Assembly: GCA_017512025.1 (NCBI GenBank)
Contig: JAFWHH010000017.1
Span: 1 to 64,000 of the forward strand
Direction of reading: 5' to 3'
Length of the DNA stretch: 64,000 bases
DNA from: Clostridia bacterium
GTDB lineage: Bacteria > Bacillota > Clostridia > TANB77 > CAG-508
In this document: positions 46,113 to 54,977 of the stretch, one piece after another
Position numbering within the stretch: the first letter of the stretch is position 1
Layout: every line of letters begins with the position of its first letter
Notes under the pieces: model-generated
Told to the model about the DNA's origin: nothing
Databases searched by the model: none
The model's input: only the letters and a program-made list of their open reading frames with translations
Made by a program: the position numbers and the translations under genes

Positions 46113-46628
46113 ATGGATGGAAAAGAAAGAATTAAAGAATTGATGGCTAACTTTAAGAAAAGTGTTGCTGATTATGAAGATAGCGAAGAACTATTAGAAG
46201 CATTCAAAAATGAAATTAATAGTAGTTACAAAGGATATAAAGAGAGTCAAAAGAGTGATAGTAACCTTACTGATGATGTCATATATGAGGCAATATGTAT
46301 GCAATATGAAGATTATATAAACTTCAACATAGATGGCAAGAGAAATGCTTTATTATTAGATAAGGCTTTGGAAGAAATATCAAAAATAAGTGGACAATAT
46401 TATAGAATAGCTGAAAAAATTGCTAAAGGAGGCACTTTTGATCAAAAGGTAGATGCACAAAAAGTTGCTGAAGAATTAGACGGACTGTTAAAAAAAGTTC
46501 GTCCATTTAATGAATCATTAGCAAAAAAGCTGATATCGGAGACTCTTGTTGATATCACATATATCAATGATCCTAACAAAAGTGTGTGTAGTTTTAGAAT
46601 AAGTCATATTACCGAAGGCAGGGAATAA
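46113..46628 (+). CDS. Possible immunity or accessory protein
   Basis: An acidic helical protein of about 171 residues, not matched to a family I know. Segments such as KERIKELMANFKKSVADYED and QYYRIAEKIAKGG are helical. It has no signal peptide or membrane segment. The ATG at 46113 has AGGAGA 8 bases before it; an earlier ATG at 46089 lies inside the toxin-like gene. It begins 4 bp after the toxin-like gene and ends the module, the usual place for a cognate immunity gene, so protection against the zincin domain is a reasonable but untested inference. Confidence 0.5.
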   Translation: MDGKERIKELMANFKKSVADYEDSEELLEAFKNEINSSYKGYKESQKSDSNLTDDVIYEAICMQYEDYINFNIDGKRNALLLDKALEEISKISGQYYRIAEKIAKGGTFDQKVDAQKVAEELDGLLKKVRPFNESLAKKLISETLVDITYINDPNKSVCSFRISHITEGRE

Positions 46629-46729
46629 GTGGTTGAAATCATGTTCAAATTTTATTTTATCCTTGTTTATAAAAAAAAACTGTGATACGATGTCACACAT
46701 AAGATGTTGAAATTATACCGGAGGAAAAA

Positions 46730-48445
46730 ATGAGTACAAACTTATCAAGCGAGAAACGAGAGATTATATTAAATAACATAAAAATAATGAGAGAAAAACT
46801 TCAGGATGAACCAGATTTAGTTAAGTCATTAAATGAAATTGAGCGTGAGCTTAAGAGAAAAAAATATGGTTTAGTATGGGAAAGTCATGAAGAGAAAATT
46901 GACCAAGAAATAAAAGATAAAATACCTGTGTTTATTGAAGATAAAAGCCTTGAAATAAAGTTAAACAGCGATAAATCAACTAACTTTATTTTAGAAGGAG
47001 ATAATCTACATAGCTTATACCTTCTTGATAAAACACACAGAAATAAAATAGATTTAATTATTATAGATCCGCCATATAATCGTGGATTAAATGATTTCTT
47101 GTACGATGACAATTACATAGATAGAGGGGATTCGTTTAGACATAGTAAATGGATTTCTTTTATGGAAAAGAGATTAAGTATTGCTAAAAAGTTATTAAAG
47201 AATAATGGTGTTATTTTTATAAACATCGATGATAATGAATTAGCAGGACTTAAGCTATTATGCGATGATATATTTGGCGAAGAAAACTTTGTTGCTTGTT
47301 TTCCATGGCATAATAGAACATCAGTACAAAACGATACAGATATTAGTATAAATCATGAGTACATTTTAGCGTACGCTAAAAAGAGAAGAATGTCTAATAG
47401 AAGACTAAAGGCAAGCAATGAAGATATTTGGTATAAAACAGATGATTTTGTAATACAGCCAAAGGAAACAGATTCAAGCAAGTATTCTAATCCAGATAAT
47501 GACCCAAGAGGAATATGGAAAGCAGATCCGTTTGATGCACCAAATATAAGACCAAATTTAACATATGAGATTGTTAATCCAGTAACAGGTGTTACATATT
47601 TCCCACCAAAGGGGAGATGCTGGAGAATGGAACAAGAGAAGTTCCAGAAATTATTTGAGGATAAGCGAATTGTGTTCGGAAAAAATGGTCGTTCAAGACC
47701 ACAGCTAAAAGTATTTTACAATGAAGTTAAGATGAAAGGTGAAATACGTAATAGCTGGTTTGATAGTGATGTATATGATACATCTACAAGTGGTAAGAAA
47801 GAGCTTTTGTCAATATTACCAGATAAGAAAATATTTAATACTCCAAAGCCTGTTTCTTTATACAGAGAAATAATTAAGATGGCAATTTCTCCAAAGGTTA
47901 AGAATCCAATTATTCTTGACTTTTTTGCAGGTTCTGGAACTGTTGGTCAAGCAGTATTAGAGGAGTTTCAAGGAAAAGATGCAAGCTTTATTCTATGTAA
48001 TAGCAATGAAAGTAACATCTGTAAGGAAATCACTTATGAGAGAATTAAGAGAATAATTAAAGGGTATGACAATAACAGAGGTATAGCTGTTAAAGGAATT
48101 GAAAGTAACTTGAAGTTCTACAATGTTGATTATATTGATAAATCAAAATCTGATGAATCATACTTCGTTGAAAATGAACTACAAAAGTATTTAAGAGAGC
48201 TTATCCAATTAGATAACATGGAGAGCGTCGAGGATGGACATATAGAGCTTTTACTAAGTGATGATGACATAGATTACTTATTCAAGGATAAAACTCGTTT
48301 AAATGGATGTAGAAAAGCATACATAAGCACAAATGCTCTAATCACAGAAGAACAAATTGATGAATTTGAAAAGAGAAACATAAATGTACAGTATATACCA
48401 GAGCTATACTACGAAAAAGAGCTTAATGATCTTGAACAATGGTAA
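46730..48445 (+). CDS. mod: Type III restriction-modification methyltransferase (Mod)
   Basis: N6-adenine methyltransferase of 571 residues. Motif IV IIDPPYNRGLNDFLYDDNY is near residue 110, and motif I ILDFFAGSGTVGQAV is near residue 395. This beta-class order (catalytic motif before the SAM site) is that of type III Mod and related enzymes. A helical amino-terminal head (residues 1-85) and a central target-recognition region (about 200-330) are present. It modifies DNA and confers site specificity on the Res partner 25 bp downstream. CGGAGG lies 6 bases before the ATG. The recognition sequence cannot be read from the protein. Confidence 0.9.
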   Translation: MSTNLSSEKREIILNNIKIMREKLQDEPDLVKSLNEIERELKRKKYGLVWESHEEKIDQEIKDKIPVFIEDKSLEIKLNSDKSTNFILEGDNLHSLYLLDKTHRNKIDLIIIDPPYNRGLNDFLYDDNYIDRGDSFRHSKWISFMEKRLSIAKKLLKNNGVIFINIDDNELAGLKLLCDDIFGEENFVACFPWHNRTSVQNDTDISINHEYILAYAKKRRMSNRRLKASNEDIWYKTDDFVIQPKETDSSKYSNPDNDPRGIWKADPFDAPNIRPNLTYEIVNPVTGVTYFPPKGRCWRMEQEKFQKLFEDKRIVFGKNGRSRPQLKVFYNEVKMKGEIRNSWFDSDVYDTSTSGKKELLSILPDKKIFNTPKPVSLYREIIKMAISPKVKNPIILDFFAGSGTVGQAVLEEFQGKDASFILCNSNESNICKEITYERIKRIIKGYDNNRGIAVKGIESNLKFYNVDYIDKSKSDESYFVENELQKYLRELIQLDNMESVEDGHIELLLSDDDIDYLFKDKTRLNGCRKAYISTNALITEEQIDEFEKRNINVQYIPELYYEKELNDLEQW

Positions 48446-48470
48446 TGGACTAAAGAGGAGGTTGAACTAA

Positions 48471-50666
48471 ATGATGAATATTAAACTAAAAGATTTTCAA
48501 GAGCATTGTGTAGAAGAGCTACTTGAACAAACAGCATTTGGAGAGAAAGAAGAAATACTAATACAAGCTCCAACAGGAAGTGGAAAAACAGTTATACTTC
48601 TTGAATATATAGATAGATTCTTAATGGAACATGATGATTATGTATTTATATGGCTTACACCGGGTTCTGGTGAGCTTGAAGAGCAAAGTATGAAGAAGAT
48701 GAATGAGCTTCTTCCAGGATTAAATACCAAAACTCTCGAGGATGTGCTAAACACTGGATTTGAAAAACAAGATACAGCTTTCATAAACTGGGAGAATGTA
48801 ACTAAAAAAGGTAATACAGCTCTTAAAGAGCTAGAGAAAAGTAATCTTTACGATAGAGTTGAGCAAGCAAGAGATGATGGATTAAAGTTTATTGTAATCA
48901 TTGATGAGGAGCATAGAAACAAGACAGAAAAGGCAGAAGGAATAACTCATCTATTTAGCTCTGAACACATAGTAAGGGTATCTGCTACAACAAAGAGAAA
49001 TGATGAAGCATACAACATAAAGATAAGTGAGATGGAAGTAATTAATTCTGGATTAATAACAAAATCTCTATACATCAATCAAGGAATTGAAGATAATATA
49101 GTATTAAACAATGAAATAGAGTATCTGTTAAAACTTGCTATAAACAAGAGACGTGAGATTAGAAAATGTTGTACAGAAAATGGAATAAACTACAATCCAT
49201 TAGTTATAATTCAATTACCTAGCATGAGTGAAGAGCTAATTGAGCAAATTGAAGGATATCTAAAGGATGAAGGATTCACATACGACAATGGCTTACTTGC
49301 TATTTGGCTTGCTGATAGAAAAGAGAATATTGATAATATTAGTGATAATGAAGCTGAACAATGCTTCCTAATCATGAAACAAGCTATATCTACTGGTTGG
49401 GATTGCCCAAGAGCAAAAGTTCTTGTAAAGATAAGAGAGAACATGCACGAAGACTTTGAAATTCAAACACTTGGAAGAATCAGAAGAATGCCAGAAGCTA
49501 AACACTATGGAAATGAATTACTTGATAACTGTTATCTTTATACATTCGATGATCAATATACAGAGAGCGTTAAACAAGAGCTTGGTAGAAATGCAGCAAA
49601 CGTAAAAGCCTTATTTGTAAGAGATGAATATAGAAAATTCAAGCTAACAAAAGAAGTAAAGAATACTGATGCAGATAACTTTGCACCAAGAGAAGCTTTT
49701 TATGCAATGTACGAATACTTTAATAGCCAATACAACCTAACAAAGCCTGAAGAAAATAAGGAAAAACTAGAGAAAGCTGGATACAACTTTAACCAAAACA
49801 TAACTAACGAAATTGTACAAGGTAATGCTGTTGAAATTAACAAGAAGACAATCATTAAAACAGAAAAGATAAGTATTCAAAGTACAGTTGATACATACAA
49901 AAATGGTCTAGATTTAAGACACTCAATAAATGTTATTGCATCAAGAATTGGAATGATATATCAATACTTATCACCAATATTGCAAAGACTATTCCTTGCA
50001 AATATTGAGTTCCCTGAAAAGATACTAAAACTAAATAAAAAAGAGTTTTATGCATTTATAATTAACAACGAAAGAAAGCTTGAATACGACATATTAGATG
50101 CTGTTATTCAAAAAAGAGAGCAAAGAGTTAAACTTCAAAAAGAGTACAAGAAAACAGAAGATTTCTATTTCCCAGAAAGAATTACTGTTAAGTATGACAA
50201 GAAAGATAACTCGGTTTCCGAAATGTGCAAGAATGTATACTATGGATATCCTTCAACAACATTAAAATCAACATGTGAAGAGAAGTTTGAAAAATATTGT
50301 GAGAAATCAGAAAGAGTAAAATTCTGGTACAAAAATGGAGAATCATCTGATGATTATTTCTCAATTGTATATCTAGATAAAATGAACAAAGCATGGACAT
50401 TCTATCCAGATTATATTGTTGGAGATAATGAAGGTAATATATGGATAATCGAAACAAAAGGTGGAGAGGATTCATATGGCCATTCTAAGAACATTGATAT
50501 TAAGGTTGAGAATAAATTCCAAGCATTGAAAGTATATGCAGAAAAATATAATCTAAAATGGGGATTCATAAGAGACATTGATGATGTGATATTTATGTCA
50601 AATGGAAATGAATATGTGGAGGATATGAAAGATAATAGTTGGACTAATGTAAAATTCTATCTATAA
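48471..50666 (+). CDS. res: Type III restriction enzyme, Res subunit
   Basis: Superfamily 2 helicase with a carboxy-terminal nuclease, 731 residues. Walker A is QAPTGSGKTVILLEY near residue 35, motif II is VIIDEEHRNK near residue 144, motif III SATTK near residue 170, and motif VI QTLGRIRRMPEAK near residue 335. The endonuclease signature lies at the carboxy terminus: FYPDYIVGDNEGNIWIIETK (PD...ExK, residues about 645-665). All parts look intact, so Mod and Res should form an active system. GAGGAGG precedes the start; two ATGs in tandem leave one codon of uncertainty. Confidence 0.9.
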   Translation: MMNIKLKDFQEHCVEELLEQTAFGEKEEILIQAPTGSGKTVILLEYIDRFLMEHDDYVFIWLTPGSGELEEQSMKKMNELLPGLNTKTLEDVLNTGFEKQDTAFINWENVTKKGNTALKELEKSNLYDRVEQARDDGLKFIVIIDEEHRNKTEKAEGITHLFSSEHIVRVSATTKRNDEAYNIKISEMEVINSGLITKSLYINQGIEDNIVLNNEIEYLLKLAINKRREIRKCCTENGINYNPLVIIQLPSMSEELIEQIEGYLKDEGFTYDNGLLAIWLADRKENIDNISDNEAEQCFLIMKQAISTGWDCPRAKVLVKIRENMHEDFEIQTLGRIRRMPEAKHYGNELLDNCYLYTFDDQYTESVKQELGRNAANVKALFVRDEYRKFKLTKEVKNTDADNFAPREAFYAMYEYFNSQYNLTKPEENKEKLEKAGYNFNQNITNEIVQGNAVEINKKTIIKTEKISIQSTVDTYKNGLDLRHSINVIASRIGMIYQYLSPILQRLFLANIEFPEKILKLNKKEFYAFIINNERKLEYDILDAVIQKREQRVKLQKEYKKTEDFYFPERITVKYDKKDNSVSEMCKNVYYGYPSTTLKSTCEEKFEKYCEKSERVKFWYKNGESSDDYFSIVYLDKMNKAWTFYPDYIVGDNEGNIWIIETKGGEDSYGHSKNIDIKVENKFQALKVYAEKYNLKWGFIRDIDDVIFMSNGNEYVEDMKDNSWTNVKFYL

Positions 50667-50731
50667 TACTTCAAAAAAGCCGTAAAGGACACAGAAAATT
50701 CACATTTTTTCAAAAATAAACGAAAGATGTA

Positions 50732-50761
50732 TTGACAAGAGGAAAGTATCTAATATATAAT
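50732..50761 (+). promoter_or_regulatory. Consensus promoter for rpsU
   Basis: TTGACA and TATAAT are separated by 18 bases, about 70 bases before rpsU. The long leader includes the palindrome TGTACAT near 50780. Confidence 0.8.
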
Positions 50762-50829
50762 GTTAACCGTACATAAGAAATGTACATCCCAAGCAAGACT
50801 AATTGCAATGCCGGAAGGAGGGGAATGTT

Positions 50830-51000
50830 ATGTCAGAGATCAAAGTCAAAAATGGAGACGTTGAAGCAGCATTAAAAAGTTTTAAAAGACAATGCGCTAG
50901 AAACGGTGTTCTACAAGAAGTGCGTAAAAGAGAACACTACGAAAAGCCTAGTGTAAGAAGAAAGAAAAAATCAGAGGCTGCAAGAAAGAGAAAATTCTAA
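50830..51000 (+). CDS. rpsU: 30S ribosomal protein S21
   Basis: Small ribosomal subunit protein of 56 residues. It is highly basic, with the family pattern [20 protein letters not shown] and the Lys/Arg-rich end [14 protein letters not shown]. The ATG at 50830 follows GGAAGGAGGGG; the frame's earlier ATG at 50803 has no site of its own. The gene and yqeY downstream form a core chromosomal pair common in Firmicutes, here flanked on both sides by accessory genes. Confidence 0.96.
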   Translation: MSEIKVKNGDVEAALKSFKRQCARNGVLQEVRKREHYEKPSVRRKKKSEAARKRKF

Positions 51001-51020
51001 TTTAATTAAAGATTTATATA

Positions 51021-51050
51021 AAGGGGTTAACAGGTATGTTGACCCTTTTT
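51021..51050 (+). terminator. Terminator after rpsU
   Basis: The stem AAGGGGTTAACA/TGTTGACCCTT is followed by T residues. Confidence 0.82.
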
Positions 51051-51138
51051 GTAATATTTTGGAGGGATAATTCGGTACTGATCTCCAAATCAGCTGATTT
51101 CTAGTAACATAAAAATATAAGAAGAGGGGTTTGATAAT

Positions 51139-51579
51139 ATGTTAAAAGAAAAATTGTTAGAAGATTTAAAACAATCAATGAAAGACAAAAATATTAACAG
51201 AAAGAATGTTGTTCAAATGGTTAGAGCAGCAATTCTTCAAAAAGAAAAAGATAATAACATAGAACTTGATGATAATCAAATTATGGAAATAATTGCTAAA
51301 GAGCATAAAAAAAGAGAAGAGTCAATCGAAGATTACAAGAAAGCAGATAGACAAGATTTAGTTGATCAAATTGAGGAAGAAATTAGTGTTCTTTCTGAGT
51401 ACTTACCAAAGAAAATGGAAAGAAGTGAATTAGAGGAAATTATCAAACAAATAATTGCTGATTTAAATGCAACATCAATGAAAGATATGGGGGCTGTAAT
51501 GAAGGAAGCAAAAGCTAGATGTGGCTTATCTGCAGACGGCCGAGACATCAACCAAATTGTTAAAGAATTGTTGACTTAA
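51139..51579 (+). CDS. yqeY: GatB/YqeY-domain protein
   Basis: Protein of 146 residues related to the tail domain of amidotransferase subunit GatB. It has the typical amino terminus (EKLLEDLKQSMKDKN, VVQMVRAAILQKEKD), a coiled middle with EYLPKKMERSELEEIIKQII, and the end SMKDMGAVMKEAKARCGLSADG. It probably binds tRNA or assists aminoacylation. It follows rpsU, as in many Firmicutes, although a terminator separates them. Confidence 0.92.
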   Translation: MLKEKLLEDLKQSMKDKNINRKNVVQMVRAAILQKEKDNNIELDDNQIMEIIAKEHKKREESIEDYKKADRQDLVDQIEEEISVLSEYLPKKMERSELEEIIKQIIADLNATSMKDMGAVMKEAKARCGLSADGRDINQIVKELLT

Positions 51580-51599
51580 AATAATAAATGTAGTACAAT
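51571..51599 (+). promoter_or_regulatory. Promoter of the pilin gene set
   Basis: TTGACT and TACAAT are separated by 17 bases, overlapping the last codons of yqeY and ending 50 bases before the first VirB2-like gene. Confidence 0.72.
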
Positions 51600-51648
51600 T
51601 ATAGTAGCATCTAGAATAGTCGAAAAATGTAGAAAGGGAGGGATTGAC

Positions 51649-52038
51649 GTGAAGAAAAATTGGATTTCAATTATAAGTATTATGCTTACAATTTGTTTAT
51701 CATTTTGTCTATTTCCTCCAGTTCATTTGAGCTATGCAGAAGAGCTAACACCAAATGATTATATCAATAGTGGACCTGGAGCTAGTGATTCAAACTTAGG
51801 TATTGAAGAAGGCTTTGTACAAAGATATGGTGGAGATATATCTTCAATTCTATTTACAATAGCAATCTTAGTAGCAATAGTTGGATTTTCATATGTAGGT
51901 TTGCTATATATAACAGGTGGTATTACACAGAAGGCGGATTATAAAAAGAATTTAATTCCAATGGTTGTTGGTGTAGGAATTATAGTATTCCTAGCAACAA
52001 TATTGAGAATAATTGCTAGCGCCGCAGCAACCATATAG
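51649..52038 (+). CDS. VirB2-like T4SS pilin, first copy
   Basis: A 129-residue protein with a signal peptide (residues 1-30, cleavage likely near HLSYAEE), a short acidic spacer, and two membrane segments (about 63-83 and 100-125) joined by a charged loop, ITQKADYKKNLIP. This is the TrbC/VirB2 layout, in which the processed protein builds a pilus or channel in the membrane. Two further copies follow with the same loop pattern. Its start is GTG with a GGGAGG site. Confidence 0.78.
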   Translation: MKKNWISIISIMLTICLSFCLFPPVHLSYAEELTPNDYINSGPGASDSNLGIEEGFVQRYGGDISSILFTIAILVAIVGFSYVGLLYITGGITQKADYKKNLIPMVVGVGIIVFLATILRIIASAAATI

Positions 52039-52054
52039 ATTGGAGGCGGTGTAG

Positions 52055-52447
52055 ATGAAGATGATAAAGAAAATTTCAATAATTGCGATAATCCTTATGA
52101 TAGCATTTATAGTTACACCACAGAAAGCTAATGCAGCGTTTGATACAGGTACAATAATAAATGGTGGACAAGCATTTTTAAACAATGCAGAAAATAGACA
52201 AATATTTAATGCTAACAATGAAAGATCAGCAGTTGATCAAATATACTATACAATGCTTACAATAGGAATTGTTCTAGCAGTATTTGCTGGAGGAGTACTT
52301 GGTATTCAATTTATAACATCTGGTGCTGCAGGACAAGCAAAAGTAAAAGAAAAATTAATTCCTTTTGCACTTGGTGCACTTGTAATATTTGGAGCGTTCG
52401 GAATTTGGAGATTAGTATATAATATTCTAAACGGATACTTCTACTAA
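52055..52447 (+). CDS. VirB2-like T4SS pilin, second copy
   Basis: A 130-residue paralogue with a signal peptide (residues 1-27, ending near KANAAF), an Asn/Gln-rich spacer (INGGQAFLNNAENRQIFN) and two membrane segments around the loop AAGQAKVKEKLIP. It is the most divergent of the three, with a longer spacer. It starts 16 bp after the first copy, so they are co-transcribed. AGGCGG lies before the ATG. Confidence 0.75.
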   Translation: MKMIKKISIIAIILMIAFIVTPQKANAAFDTGTIINGGQAFLNNAENRQIFNANNERSAVDQIYYTMLTIGIVLAVFAGGVLGIQFITSGAAGQAKVKEKLIPFALGALVIFGAFGIWRLVYNILNGYFY

Positions 52448-52506
52448 ATGTGTTTTTATTATTTATACATAATATAAATAAAATTTTTTAAAAGGAGGAG
52501 TTAGGT

Positions 52507-52863
52507 ATGAAAAAGACTTTAAAGATTTTATCTGTAGTTTTACTTTCAGTAGCTATGCTATTTGCATTTGCTCAACCAGTTGCTTTCGCAAAAGATGATG
52601 TTAACAATGTTATTGGATTAACAAACAACGGAAATGCAATGAGCGGTGAAGTAGGAAGCATTGCTGGTACAATCATTAACTGGATTTGGGGAATTTCAAT
52701 TCTTGTTGCAATTATCGTTGTAATGGTTATTGGTATCAAATTCATAATTGGTGGTACTCAAGAAAAAGCAGAATACAAGAAATCATTAATGCCAGTTGCT
52801 ATTGGTGTTATCTTAGTTGTATTCGCTACAACATTAGTTAAATTCTTATTCAGTATGGGATAA
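52507..52863 (+). CDS. VirB2-like T4SS pilin, third copy
   Basis: A 118-residue paralogue with a clear signal peptide (residues 1-28, ending PVAFAKD), then two membrane segments around GGTQEKAEYKKSLMP. It closely matches the loop of the first copy. Its AAGGAGGAG site is the strongest of the three, suggesting it is the major subunit. A terminator with a long T-rich tail follows, so the pilin genes form their own transcription unit, separate from prgI-virB4. Confidence 0.78.
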   Translation: MKKTLKILSVVLLSVAMLFAFAQPVAFAKDDVNNVIGLTNNGNAMSGEVGSIAGTIINWIWGISILVAIIVVMVIGIKFIIGGTQEKAEYKKSLMPVAIGVILVVFATTLVKFLFSMG

Positions 52864-52883
52864 AATTAAAAATAAAAATAATA

Positions 52884-52920
52884 AGGGGTGTTATGCGTAA
52901 GCATACACCTCTTTATTTTT
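52884..52920 (+). terminator. Terminator after the pilin genes
   Basis: AGGGGTGTTATGC pairs with GCATACACCTCTT (one bulge) around a short loop and is followed by T-rich sequence. Confidence 0.82.
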
Positions 52921-53004
52921 CTTTATTTTAAAATGTGTTCTTTTATGATTTTAATCTAGGGAAATAATGGATTGAAGAGCATATCTTAAAGTTTGGAATC
53001 TAAA

Positions 53005-53032
53005 TGTAAAGAAAATGTTAAACAAATGTAAA
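53005..53032 (+). promoter_or_regulatory. Triple WalR/OmpR-type direct repeat upstream of the prgI operon
   Basis: TGTAAA, TGTTAA and TGTAAA start at 53005, 53016 and 53027, a period of exactly 11 bp with 5-bp spacers. All three fit TGTWAH, the WalR half-site consensus. A candidate -10 (TATAGA, 53070-53075) starts 38 bp after the array, the same distance as at the T7SS promoter, and no good -35 element is present, as expected for an activated promoter. The array lies in a 297-bp gap otherwise holding only the pilin terminator and AT-rich sequence. Confidence 0.6.
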
Positions 53033-53160
53033 ATATATAGATAAGTATCTGTAACAATATATTCCGTAGTATAGATATTTAAATTTAAAGATATTACTTG
53101 TTTGACTATATATATATTATTAATTAAATTATCTGTAAAAGAATTGACAGGAGGTTAAGT

Positions 53161-53640
53161 ATGGGAACGTATAATATTCCGAGAAACACGAAAGGTGAAG
53201 GTAGACTATTTTACATATTTTCAACAAAGGCGTTGATATGGACAGTTGGTGGACTTTTAGTAGGTGTAGTAATAAAAACAATACTAAAGTCAATAGGATC
53301 ATTATTTAAAGCCGCAGGAACATTTAATTTCATAGGTATTATTATTACCGTTCTACTTGCCCTTGCAGGATTTGTAATTGGTACCTTCAAAATGCCAAAG
53401 AATGACAGATTTGAAATTACAAGAAAAGCAGGAGGTATCAATCTAGATAAGGTTTTAATCGAGTCAATTAGATTCAAGTTAAATCGTGTAAAGCTATATG
53501 TTTATGACACAGACGAGCTATCAAGAGAAGAGATTGAGCATGAACTTGATGAAAAAGCAAAGAATGATGAGAAAGAAGAAAAATTAAGACAAGAAGCTAT
53601 AGAGAAAGCAAATAGAAACAGAAGGGGGTATATTAGATAA
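53161..53640 (+). CDS. PrgI/VirB3-like T4SS membrane protein
   Basis: A 159-residue protein matching the PrgI family of Gram-positive conjugation systems: an amino-terminal YNIPRNTKGEGRLFYIFSTK, two membrane segments (about 22-42 and 55-77, LIWTVGGLLVGVVIKTIL and IGIIITVLLALAGFVIG), then a charged cytoplasmic tail. PrgI proteins take the place of VirB3 next to VirB4. The stop overlaps the next start (TAATG), so translation is coupled. GGAGG precedes the ATG. Confidence 0.82.
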   Translation: MGTYNIPRNTKGEGRLFYIFSTKALIWTVGGLLVGVVIKTILKSIGSLFKAAGTFNFIGIIITVLLALAGFVIGTFKMPKNDRFEITRKAGGINLDKVLIESIRFKLNRVKLYVYDTDELSREEIEHELDEKAKNDEKEEKLRQEAIEKANRNRRGYIR

Positions 53641-54977
53641 TGGACGACTTTTTATTATTGGCAGTTGTGGGAATTATATTGGTAGTTGCGATATTATCAG
53701 GTGTATTAGTTTTCATAACGATGAAGGAAAAGCAAGAAAAAGGCAACGATGAAAAGAAACAAAGAGATGATGAGATTGATACAGCAAGAGCTAAGAAATC
53801 TATGTTCAGATTCATGGAATTTGACACTATCGAAGATAATATGATTGTTCAAGATGGTGGTAAAAGATATTTAATGGTTCTTGAGTGTAAAGGTGTTAAC
53901 TACGATCTATTATCTGATGTTGAGAAGAATGGTATTGAGCAAGGTTTTATTGGATTCTTAAATGCATTAAAGTTCGAAGTTCAATTATACGTTCAAACAA
54001 GAAAAGTTAACTTAGCTCAAAGTACAATGAAATACAGAGAGCGTTTGAGAACAATAGAAATGGACATGTACGAAGAAGAGCAAAGATATCAAAATCTTCT
54101 TAGAAACCCAAATGCAACAAAAGAGGAAATCGTTAAAGGTCAAAAAGAATTAGCTAAAAAGAAAAATCTATACGAGTATGGTAATGATATTATTGAAAAT
54201 ACTGAGCAAATGAGCGAAGATGCAGATTTAACAACAAAAGAGTACTACATAGTTGTTCCATACTACACAGAAGAAATAACATCAGCTGGAGAGTATGACA
54301 AAAGAGAAATTGGAAAGATGGCATTCTCTGAGTTATATACAAGAGCTCAATCGTTAGTTGGTGCATTAACAGAGTGTGATGTTAGAGCTAGAGTTTTAAC
54401 TTCAAAAGAATTAATAGAATTATTATTCATCTCATACAACAGAGAGCAACATGATACATACGATTTTGATGAATATATCGATAACTCTGGATATGATTCA
54501 TTCTATTCAGTAGCTCCAGATGTTCTTGATAAGAGAATAGAAGCACTAGATGCAGAAATAGAGCGTAAAGGTAAAGAAAAAGGTGTTGAAGCATATAGAA
54601 GAATCAACAGAAAACAAGAATACAAGTTACAACAAATAAGAGATAGAGAAGAAAATATGGGGGCTTACATTAATGAACTTGCAAGAGAAGCTCTGGATTC
54701 TCAAGTAAATATACTTGGAAAAGATAAAACAGAAGATGCTAAAAAAGAATTAGATGTAATGGATAAAGAGCTTGCAGCAAATAAAGCAGCTAGACAAGAA
54801 AGAATCAATAAAGCTAGAGCTGAAGATAAAGCAGAAAGAAGTGCTACAGCTGGCAAATCAGATAAAGCTAAAAAATTAGACAGTTTAACACGTGAGGAAA
54901 AGATTAAACTTGCAAAGAAGTTGAAAGAGAAGAGAATGTTGAAGGAAATGGAGGCAAAGAAGAATGGCGAAAACTAA
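53640..54977 (+). CDS. Membrane-anchored protein resembling a VirB4 amino-terminal domain
   Basis: A 445-residue protein with one amino-terminal membrane segment (residues 3-28). The middle looks like the VirB4/TraC amino-terminal domain without the ATPase: YLMVLECKGVNYDLLSD, FLNALKFEVQLYVQTRKVNL, TTKEYYIVVPYY, and VRARVLTSKELIELLFISYN. The carboxy-terminal 160 residues are highly charged coiled coil. No Walker motif is present. It overlaps the virB4 start by 14 bases. It may be a scaffold that pairs with VirB4, with functions of the usual single VirB4 chain split or duplicated. Confidence 0.68.
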   Translation: MDDFLLLAVVGIILVVAILSGVLVFITMKEKQEKGNDEKKQRDDEIDTARAKKSMFRFMEFDTIEDNMIVQDGGKRYLMVLECKGVNYDLLSDVEKNGIEQGFIGFLNALKFEVQLYVQTRKVNLAQSTMKYRERLRTIEMDMYEEEQRYQNLLRNPNATKEEIVKGQKELAKKKNLYEYGNDIIENTEQMSEDADLTTKEYYIVVPYYTEEITSAGEYDKREIGKMAFSELYTRAQSLVGALTECDVRARVLTSKELIELLFISYNREQHDTYDFDEYIDNSGYDSFYSVAPDVLDKRIEALDAEIERKGKEKGVEAYRRINRKQEYKLQQIRDREENMGAYINELAREALDSQVNILGKDKTEDAKKELDVMDKELAANKAARQERINKARAEDKAERSATAGKSDKAKKLDSLTREEKIKLAKKLKEKRMLKEMEAKKNGEN

